Source: a candidate division FCPU426 bacterium
Lineage (GTDB): Bacteria; Oederibacteriota; PGYV01; Palsa-1178
Direction: 5' to 3'
Length of the DNA: 17,651 bases
NCBI GenBank assembly: GCA_003167475.1
Contig: PMTB01000143.1
Location: 6,321 to 23,971, forward strand
In this document: one piece after another, positions 11,814 through 17,651 of the stretch
How positions within the stretch are numbered: the first letter of the stretch is position 1
Layout of the letters: each line of letters starts with the position of its first letter
Notes under the pieces: generated by a model
The model's input: only the letters and a program-made list of their open reading frames with translations
Databases searched by the model: none
Told to the model about the DNA's origin: nothing
Translations under genes and position numbers: made by a program

Positions 11814-14462
11814 TTGGATAAATACGTTCCACTGGAAATAGAGGACAAATGGTACGGGTTCTGGAGCGATAAAGGCTATTTTAAGGCCGATAACACTTCA
11901 GCCAAGCCGCCATTTTCAATAGTTATACCCCCGCCAAATGTCACCGGAAGCCTTCACATGGGGCACGCTTTAAACAACACCCTGCAGGACACAATAGCCC
12001 GTTATAAAAGGGCGAAAGGGTTCAACGTCCTTTGGCTGCCCGGCTGCGACCATGCCGGTATAGCCACGCAGAATGTGGTTGAGAGGGAACTGAAAAAGGA
12101 AGGCAAAAAAAAGGCCGACCTTGGGCGCGAGGAGTTTGTAAGGCGCGTCTGGGAATGGAAGGAAAAATACGGCGCCACCATCATGATGCAGCTGCGCAAA
12201 CTCGGGTCGTCGTGCGACTGGAGCAGGGAACGCTTTACCATGGACGAGGGCCTCTCCGAGGCGGTAAAGGAAGTTTTTGTCAGGCTTTATAACGAAGGCC
12301 TTATATACAGGGGCGATTACATCGTGAACTGGTGCCCGAGGTGCCTGACGGCCATATCGGATATAGAGGTCACGCACAAAGATATAGCCGGACATTTTTA
12401 CCATATAAGATATCCGTACGCGGACGGTACAGGCTCCATAGAAGTCGCCACCACCAGGCCGGAAACCATGCTTGGTGATTCGGCTGTAGCCGTCAATCCC
12501 GACGACGAACGCTATAAACACATCAAGGAAGGCACCATGGTAATCCTCCCTGAAACGGGGCGGCAGATACCCATAATAAAAGATTCATACGTTGACAAAG
12601 AATTCGGCACAGGAGCCGTCAAGATAACACCCGCGCATGATCCCAACGACTTTGAGGTTGGCGCAAGGCATAAACTCCCGGTAATTAACGTTATGCATGA
12701 GAACGGGAAGATGAACGAAAAAGCCGGGGAGAACGGCAAGTACTCCGGTATGGACAGGTTTGAGGCCAGGAAGAAACTTGTCGAAACCCTCAAGGAACAG
12801 GGGTATCTCGTGAAGATCGAGGACCATAAGCACGCCGTCGGTCATTGCTATAGGTGCGAGACCATTGTTGAGCCATACGTTTCGGCACAGTGGTTCGTAA
12901 GGATAAAGCCCCTTGCCGATCCGGCAATAAGGGCCGTTGAGGACGGGACCGTCAAATTCACCCCGGACCACTGGAAAAAAGTGTATTTTGAATGGATGAA
13001 CAACATAAAGGATTGGTGCATATCCCGGCAGTTGTGGTGGGGCCACAGGATACCCGCCTGGTACTGCAAAGATTGCGGGCATATAACGGTTTCAAAGACA
13101 GTCCCGGAAAAATGTGAAAAGTGTTCCGGGAAGAACATCAGGCAGGACCCTGACGTGCTTGATACCTGGTTTTCTTCGGGATTATGGCCTTTTTCGACTC
13201 TGGGCTGGCCTGAGAAAACAAAGGACCTGGCGGTTTTTTACCCCACCTCTGTGCTTGTGACAGGCTGGGATATCCTGTTTTTCTGGGTTGCCCGGATGAT
13301 AATGATGGGATTGAAGTTCATGGGAAAACCGCCGTTTTACGAAGTGGCTATTAATTCACTGGTGGGGGATTCTGAAGGCAAAAAAATGAGCAAGTCAAAG
13401 GGAAATGTCATTGACCCCCTCGACATTATGAAGACATATTCGGCGGACGCGCTTCGTTTCACCATGGTCTCTTTGGAGACGCAGTCGCGTTATATAGCGT
13501 TCACGGAAGAACGCACCAAAGGCTACGCCGGGTTCATGAACAAGATATTCAACGCCTCAAAATACACCATATCAAACCTGGGCGGCATGACAGAGGTGGA
13601 CCTGGCCGCGGATAAATTAAAACTGCCGGAAAAATGGATACTCTCGGGAGTTAACGCGCTCTCTAAAAAACTTACGGAATATCTTGATAAATACAAATTT
13701 TCGGAAACGGCGGCGGAGCTTTACGGGTTTTTCTGGCACGATTTCTGCGACTGGTACATTGAGATGTCAAAGATCGAACTAATGAAGGAAGATTCGGAAT
13801 ATAAGAATATAGTGAAAAATGTCCTCTTGAAAGTTTTAAAGGATTCCCTGATAATGCTTCATCCGGTCGTGCCGTTTGTCACGGAAGAAATTTACCAGAA
13901 CCTGCCGATGAACGGCAAGAAAGAATCCATAATGCTCGAGCCCTGGCCCGAATACAGCGTCAGATTTAATTTCGCCGCCGAAGAACTTTCCGAGATGGAC
14001 GACCTGATGAGCCTGATATTCAGGATAAGGCAGCTGCGCGGGGACCTGGAAATTTCCCCGGCTGACAAGGTGGAGGCGTACGTTGCCATGGAAGGCAGGA
14101 GGACGGATATGACCGTGAAATTCGCGGATATCATACAGATGCTGGCAAAGGTCAGTTCATTTACCGGAGAGCCCGGGGACAACCGTATAATCAGGCCGGT
14201 GACCGCGGCCGGGAACCGCGAGATAGGCAGGGCCGGTATAGACACCTCGGCCGTAAAGGACAGGGCGAAAGTCATAGCCAACAAGGAGAAAAAAGTTTCT
14301 GAAATTGAAAAAGGGATTTCAGCCGTAAAAAACAAGCTGTCAAACCCGAATTTTGTGAATAATGCCATGAAAAAGTCCATCGACGAGGAACAGGCAAAGC
14401 TCGGGAATTATGAAACCGATAAAAAGGCGCTTCTGGATTTTATTAACGACCTGAAAAAATAG
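11814..14462 (+). CDS. valS: Valyl-tRNA synthetase
   Basis: The 882-residue product is a normal-length class Ia ValRS. In order it shows PPPNVTGSLHMGHALN with the HMGH form of the HIGH motif (48-51), the CP1 editing domain (TTRPETMLGDSAVAVNP; GTGAVKITPAHDPNDFEVG), a zinc-like cysteine region (WYCKDCGHI, KCEKCSG), the KMSKS loop (524-528 in GKKMSKSKGNVIDP), an anticodon-binding helical domain and a C-terminal coiled-coil tRNA arm (EKKVSEIEKGISAVKNKL). I chose the TTG at 11814 because GGAGG lies eight bases before it. The ATG at 11799 is in frame but has no ribosome binding site and contains that GGAGG. nadC follows after 10 nt. Confidence 0.97.
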   Translation: MDKYVPLEIEDKWYGFWSDKGYFKADNTSAKPPFSIVIPPPNVTGSLHMGHALNNTLQDTIARYKRAKGFNVLWLPGCDHAGIATQNVVERELKKEGKKKADLGREEFVRRVWEWKEKYGATIMMQLRKLGSSCDWSRERFTMDEGLSEAVKEVFVRLYNEGLIYRGDYIVNWCPRCLTAISDIEVTHKDIAGHFYHIRYPYADGTGSIEVATTRPETMLGDSAVAVNPDDERYKHIKEGTMVILPETGRQIPIIKDSYVDKEFGTGAVKITPAHDPNDFEVGARHKLPVINVMHENGKMNEKAGENGKYSGMDRFEARKKLVETLKEQGYLVKIEDHKHAVGHCYRCETIVEPYVSAQWFVRIKPLADPAIRAVEDGTVKFTPDHWKKVYFEWMNNIKDWCISRQLWWGHRIPAWYCKDCGHITVSKTVPEKCEKCSGKNIRQDPDVLDTWFSSGLWPFSTLGWPEKTKDLAVFYPTSVLVTGWDILFFWVARMIMMGLKFMGKPPFYEVAINSLVGDSEGKKMSKSKGNVIDPLDIMKTYSADALRFTMVSLETQSRYIAFTEERTKGYAGFMNKIFNASKYTISNLGGMTEVDLAADKLKLPEKWILSGVNALSKKLTEYLDKYKFSETAAELYGFFWHDFCDWYIEMSKIELMKEDSEYKNIVKNVLLKVLKDSLIMLHPVVPFVTEEIYQNLPMNGKKESIMLEPWPEYSVRFNFAAEELSEMDDLMSLIFRIRQLRGDLEISPADKVEAYVAMEGRRTDMTVKFADIIQMLAKVSSFTGEPGDNRIIRPVTAAGNREIGRAGIDTSAVKDRAKVIANKEKKVSEIEKGISAVKNKLSNPNFVNNAMKKSIDEEQAKLGNYETDKKALLDFINDLKK

Positions 14463-14472
14463 CGGAGTTGAC

Positions 14473-15327
14473 ATGGACCTTTTAAAAAAGAATGAAAAGT
14501 ATATAGACCAGCTGATAGAGATGTCGCTGAAGGAAGATATCGGCGACGGAGATGTGACGACGGATATAGTCATACCCCAGGCGTCCGTCCTGAAGGGAAT
14601 ATTCAGGGCGAAAGGAGACGGCGTCATATGCGGGCTGCCTCTGGTAAAAAAAGTGTTCGCGAAACTGGACAAAGGCGTGAAGATCACCTTCAGGAAAAAG
14701 GACGGGGATAAGGTAAAGAACGGGGATATTATCGCCCAGATAAACGGCCACGCCAGGGCCATACTTATGGGAGAGCGCCTTGCCCTTAATCTGCTGCAAC
14801 GGCTCTCCGGCATTGCCACATCGGCCAATTTATTCCAGACGCTCGTCAAGCCGTACGGCATCACCATCCTCGATACCAGGAAAACCACCCCCATGCTCAG
14901 GGTACTTGAGAAATACGCCGTGAAAACCGGCGGAGCCTCAAACCACAGGATGGGACTGTATGACATGGTGCTTATAAAGGACAATCATATTGATTTTATC
15001 GATATTGAAAAAGCCGTTTCCGAATGCAGGCGTTATATACCGAGGGGAATGAAAATAGAGGTGGAAGTGCATAACCTTGAATTCCTGGAAAAAGCCATCA
15101 AGGCCAGGCCGGATATAATAATGCTCGATAATATGAATTATGAGATGATGGACAGGGCTTTTGCCAGGCTTAAGGAGGCCCGAAGCGACGCCAAGATCGA
15201 GATATCAGGCGGGGTAAACATAGATACCATCGTGGAAATAGCCAGGAGGAGGCCGGATTACATATCGCTGGGATCCATAACCCATTCGGCCCAGGCTTTG
15301 GACATCAGTTTACAACTGCACAAATGA
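14473..15327 (+). CDS. nadC: Quinolinate phosphoribosyltransferase
   Basis: The 284-residue product is NadC, which makes nicotinate mononucleotide from quinolinate and PRPP in de novo NAD synthesis. Visible motifs are EDIGDGDVTTD (21-31), ERLALNLLQRLSGIAT (101-116), the substrate and PRPP-binding TRKTTP (135-140), GGASNHRMGLYDMVLIKDNH (153-172), EVEVHN (196-201), MLDN (217-220), SGGVN and SLGSITHSA. Length is standard and no key residue is missing. nadA and nadB are not in this window. The ATG follows a GGAG-like site and begins 10 nt after valS; the stop overlaps the birA start as ATGA, so these genes form a valS-nadC-birA operon. Confidence 0.97.
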   Translation: MDLLKKNEKYIDQLIEMSLKEDIGDGDVTTDIVIPQASVLKGIFRAKGDGVICGLPLVKKVFAKLDKGVKITFRKKDGDKVKNGDIIAQINGHARAILMGERLALNLLQRLSGIATSANLFQTLVKPYGITILDTRKTTPMLRVLEKYAVKTGGASNHRMGLYDMVLIKDNHIDFIDIEKAVSECRRYIPRGMKIEVEVHNLEFLEKAIKARPDIIMLDNMNYEMMDRAFARLKEARSDAKIEISGGVNIDTIVEIARRRPDYISLGSITHSAQALDISLQLHK

Positions 15328-16061
15328 AGTTTGATTCCGTAAGCGCAGCCGTCAAAAAAAACCGCGTATTGAATAAGATAATATATTTCAGCTCGATCGA
15401 CTCCACCAACAAGTACCTTATGGAAAATGATTTTGCCTCGGGCACGGTCGCGTTGGCGCAAACGCAGACAGCCGGACGCGGGAAGCAGGGGGCCAAATGG
15501 CACTCGGGTAAAGGCGGATTGTGGTTCTCCTTCGTAATAAACAAAAAAATAACCAGCCCGTATATTTACGTCGTCCTGTCTTGTGTCGCGGTTGCGGAGA
15601 CACTCGCGCTTTACGGGGTGAAGCCGCAAATAAAATGGCCGAACGACATCCTTGTCAATTCCTCAAAGATATGCGGTATCCTCATAGAGAACGATTCTTT
15701 TAACGGTTCCATTGTTACGGGTATAGGAATAAACCTGAACAATCCGGCTCCAAAAGGCCTGCCGCAACCGGTTATATCCCTGAAAAAAGCCACGGGCGCA
15801 AAAGTGAATGAAGAGGAGTTCCTTATAAGCCTGTTAAAAAGGCTGGATGCGTATTTAAACGGAATTGGCCGTCTTAAGAAGAAGCTTATTGCCAAATGGG
15901 CGCAAAAACTCTCTGATATAACAGGCCGGGAAGTAAGTTTGTCAAGGGGCGGGAAAAGGATAAGTGGAAAGGTTGTAAAAGTTTATAAAGACGGATCCGT
16001 ACGGATTGCGGGAAAAGATGGGAAGAGTTTTAAGATAAAAGGGGAATTGTTTTTTATTTGA
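15324..16061 (+). CDS. birA: Biotin-[acetyl-CoA carboxylase] ligase, class I
   Basis: The 245-residue product attaches biotin to the BCCP subunit of acetyl-CoA carboxylase through biotinyl-AMP. It shows YFSSIDSTNKYL (substrate entry), GRGKQG (51-56, biotinyl-AMP loop), GLWFSF, KWPNDIL (104-110), catalytic Lys115 in KICGILIE and GIGINLNN (133-140), followed by a small SH3-like C-terminal domain. The N-terminal winged-helix DNA-binding domain of E. coli BirA is absent, so it should be an enzyme only and not a repressor. It overlaps nadC by 4 nt. It converges with the minus-strand Nudix gene, and the two coding ends overlap by 8 nt. Confidence 0.95.
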   Translation: MKFDSVSAAVKKNRVLNKIIYFSSIDSTNKYLMENDFASGTVALAQTQTAGRGKQGAKWHSGKGGLWFSFVINKKITSPYIYVVLSCVAVAETLALYGVKPQIKWPNDILVNSSKICGILIENDSFNGSIVTGIGINLNNPAPKGLPQPVISLKKATGAKVNEEEFLISLLKRLDAYLNGIGRLKKKLIAKWAQKLSDITGREVSLSRGGKRISGKVVKVYKDGSVRIAGKDGKSFKIKGELFFI

Positions 16062-16611
16062 GCATAAACTTTTTAAATAATTTTTTGTCCTGATATATGT
16101 ACTTAAGCGTCATGACCGCCGCGATCGTCTTTGCGTCCTTTATCCTTCCGGAAAATACCATCTTTACCGCCTTATCCAGGGTGGTTATCTTATTTTTGAT
16201 CTTTTCATCCGGCATCAGGTTTTGTCCCTTTTTCTCAAGGTCCAGGCAGATGAACATGGCCATTACCTCCGTCATGGTGCCGGGGGCAAGGTAGAACCTC
16301 GATACTTCCATGACCTTACCGGCCTTATAACCGGTCTCTTCGATCAGTTCCCTGGCCGCGCACTCCTTATGCGTCTCGCCTTTATCCACGGTTCCGGCGG
16401 GGAACTCGAAAATATTTCCGCCCGCGGCGTAACGGTACTGTTCGATAAGAACGATTTTTTTTGTTTTGACATTCAGGACGGGTATCATCAGCGAAGACCC
16501 GGGGTGGTGTATTATTTCACGGGTTATTTTTATTCCGTTCATCTCGATAATATCCTTATCAAGGCGGAAAATCCTGCCTTTATAAACTGTTTTGGAGCTT
16601 AGCACCTTCAT
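16054..16611 (-). CDS. ADP-ribose pyrophosphatase-type Nudix hydrolase
   Basis: The 185-residue product has a complete Nudix box at residues 73-95 (G73, E79, R87-E88, E91-E92, G94), preceded by EQYRYAAGGNIFEFPAG, as in ADP-ribose pyrophosphatases of the NudF type. Such enzymes split ADP-ribose or related nucleotide-sugar diphosphates into AMP and a sugar phosphate using magnesium. FYLAPGTMTEVMAMFICLDL after the box also fits this subfamily. Substrate choice cannot be fixed from the motif alone. Its ATG overlaps the stop of the cyclo-ligase gene (ATGA), so the two are co-transcribed on the minus strand. The 3' end overlaps birA by 8 nt in convergent orientation. Confidence 0.92.
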   Translation of the reverse strand: MKVLSSKTVYKGRIFRLDKDIIEMNGIKITREIIHHPGSSLMIPVLNVKTKKIVLIEQYRYAAGGNIFEFPAGTVDKGETHKECAARELIEETGYKAGKVMEVSRFYLAPGTMTEVMAMFICLDLEKKGQNLMPDEKIKNKITTLDKAVKMVFSGRIKDAKTIAAVMTLKYIYQDKKLFKKFMLK

Positions 16612-17183
16612 TTGGCCCTCCCGCAGTTTATTATCCGGTCTTCAGTGATTATATAATTCATCCTCACGTCATGCGGCTGGCTTGGGACAGCCTTTACTAT
16701 TTGTTTTTCAAACGCGAGCGCCACTTTTATGGAATTGGGTTTAAGCTCTTTGAGGAACATGTCGAAGAACCCTTTTCCAAAGCCGACACGGTTGCCCTTA
16801 AGGTCAAAAGCTATCCCGGGGACGACCACCATTTCTATGCACTTAGGAGTCTTTGGTTTTATCTTTTTGACCGGTTCTTTTATCTTAAAAGCGCCTTTTG
16901 AAAGCCTGCAGCCTTTGGTGTACTTGACAGGGTGAATAGCGCCGTTGTCCACACAAGGCACATAGACGCCTATGCCGTTATCGATAAGGTGGTTTATTAT
17001 TGCGAGGGTCCTGACTTCGCTTTGTGTGGAAAGGTAAACAAAAGCGCATTTTGGGGCTTTGATATGCGGAAAAAAGCGGTTCTTAAAAGCCGTGGTTATC
17101 TTCGCGCTCTTGCGCAGGATGAGTTCTTTGGGCATTTTGTCCCTGGATGCCCGCGCCTGTCTGCGTAAAATGTATTTTTCCAT
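16608..17183 (-). CDS. ygfA: 5-formyltetrahydrofolate cyclo-ligase
   Basis: The 191-residue product matches the 5-FCL/MTHFS family, which uses ATP to turn 5-formyl-THF into 5,10-methenyl-THF. Evidence is the basic N-terminal YILRRQARASRDKM helix, YLSTQSEVRT (50-59), the glycine-rich ATP/substrate motif from Phe126 to Asp141 (FDLKGNRVGFGKGFFD; Phe140 where the family usually has Tyr) and the C-terminal PHDVRMNYIITE. SHMT (glyA) makes 5-formyl-THF as a side product, so both genes serve the folate pool. I chose the ATG at 17183. The frame extends to a TTG at 17219, but that codon lies in the -35 box. There is no ribosome binding site, so translation is probably leaderless. Confidence 0.93.
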   Translation of the reverse strand: MEKYILRRQARASRDKMPKELILRKSAKITTAFKNRFFPHIKAPKCAFVYLSTQSEVRTLAIINHLIDNGIGVYVPCVDNGAIHPVKYTKGCRLSKGAFKIKEPVKKIKPKTPKCIEMVVVPGIAFDLKGNRVGFGKGFFDMFLKELKPNSIKVALAFEKQIVKAVPSQPHDVRMNYIITEDRIINCGRAK

Positions 17184-17190
17184 AGGGATA

Positions 17191-17219
17191 AATATACATC
17201 GGAAGATAGGTATTGGCAA
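17191..17219 (-). promoter_or_regulatory. Minus-strand promoter for a leaderless cyclo-ligase message
   Basis: Reading the minus strand: TTGCCA (17219-17214), a 17-bp spacer and TATATT (17196-17191). Only 7 nt separate the -10 box from the ATG at 17183, so transcription should begin at or one or two bases before the start codon. The sequence before the ATG (TATCCCT) has no Shine-Dalgarno motif. Confidence 0.65.
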
Positions 17220-17286
17220 GATTTATTTGACGCTTGAAAATCGCAAATACAGACCCCTAACGTGATTTTAGAAAGGTATATTTTTG

Positions 17287-17315
17287 TTGACTGGTTCGTA
17301 ACCTTGATATATAAT
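17287..17315 (+). promoter_or_regulatory. Sigma70-type promoter of the secretin-like gene
   Basis: TTGACT (17287-17292), a 17-bp spacer and a perfect TATAAT (17310-17315) predict a start near 17322 and a leader of about 38 nt with a GAGGGG ribosome binding site. It faces away from the minus-strand promoter at 17191-17219. Confidence 0.7.
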
Positions 17316-17359
17316 CCCTAACCATAGAGGCGTTAAATAAAATATAGAGGGGCCTAAGA

Positions 17360-17651
17360 GTGAAAAAATCATTATTCCTATTTCTATTCCTATCTTTATT
17401 TTTTCAGATTGCGTTTGCCCAATCCCGCGAGATTTCGGTGAAAGAAGGAACATCAAAAGTTGTAAGGGTCGAAAAAGCGAAGGTAATCGAGGCGGTTAAT
17501 AAATCCGTTGCAACGGCCACCATAGTATCCGATGAAGAGGTCATTATTGAGGCGCTCAAGCCCGGGACCTCGGTGATAAATATAACCGACGCGGCCGGCC
17601 TCGAGAGCCTGATTGTAAACGTCAAAAAAGCCAATACGGCGGATTCAATGA
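17360..17651 (+). CDS. Secretin N-terminal-domain protein (CpaC/RcpA-like), 3' end missing
   Basis: The frame runs off the window after 97 codons. It begins at a GTG seven bases after GAGGGG. The product has a signal peptide (KKSLFLFLFLSLFFQIAFA, cut after Ala20) and then a domain reading EISVKEGTSKVVRVEKAKVI, SDEEVIIEALKPGTSVINIT and LIVNVKKAN. This is the pattern of the pilus-formation/secretin N-terminal domain found at the start of CpaC/RcpA secretins and related envelope proteins: the start of a beta sandwich with the EGTS and KPGTS turns. Whether a secretin pore domain follows cannot be seen. A link with the pilin-like gene 13 kb away is possible but unproven. Confidence 0.7.
   Translation, partial: MKKSLFLFLFLSLFFQIAFAQSREISVKEGTSKVVRVEKAKVIEAVNKSVATATIVSDEEVIIEALKPGTSVINITDAAGLESLIVNVKKANTADSM

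Overview
This window looks like bacterial chromosome from a diderm (Gram-negative-type) organism. It encodes a signal-peptide protein that looks like an outer-membrane barrel, the start of a secretin-like protein, a type IV pilin-like protein and an exported murein amidase. Arg AGG and Ile ATA codons are frequent, and several genes start with GTG or TTG. The gene content (SpoVS and GerMN domains without other sporulation genes, a Wzy_C-TPR protein, many long palindromic intergenic repeats) suggests an uncultivated candidate-phylum lineage of the Elusimicrobia/Omnitrophota/Goldbacteria kind. That placement is an impression and was not tested. Core genes dominate; I see no integrase, transposase, CRISPR array, toxin-antitoxin pair, tRNA or rRNA.

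Layout. 1-989: spoVS and a cysteine-laddered pentapeptide-repeat protein, with a palindromic repeat between them. 990-1510: a gene-poor AT-rich gap with a 104-bp palindrome, possible gene debris and a strong promoter. 1511-4516: a phosphatase-like protein, a membrane protein, rpiB and glyA. This order resembles the ywlE-rpiB-glyA block of Bacillus, but the phosphatase-like protein has lost its catalytic Cys and Asp. 4540-7938: a pilin-like protein, a HAMP-only membrane protein and a Wzy_C O-antigen-ligase/oligosaccharyltransferase-like TPR protein. The last is interrupted by an in-frame TAG inside a perfect 24-bp inverted repeat. 7935-8396: nrdR. 8481-11594: putative outer-membrane protein, accA, amidase and GerMN protein. 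11814-16061: valS, nadC and birA. 16054-17183 (minus strand): a Nudix hydrolase and 5-formyl-THF cyclo-ligase. 17360-end: the start of a secretin N-terminal-domain protein.

How the genes fit together. glyA, the cyclo-ligase and nrdR touch one-carbon metabolism and nucleotide supply. accA and birA are linked through biotin-dependent acetyl-CoA carboxylase. The amidase and GerMN proteins form an overlapping envelope pair. The pilin and Wzy_C pair could be a pilus-glycosylation module (inference).

Most notable signals: (i) the palindrome-associated stop in the Wzy_C gene, which looks like a template-switch mutation or an assembly error; (ii) the degenerate phosphatase kept at a syntenic position; (iii) two promoters placed so close to their ATG that the messages should be leaderless; (iv) a cloverleaf-shaped palindromic repeat in two copies, one stem of which shortened on both sides while staying paired; (v) two further unrelated palindromic intergenic elements.
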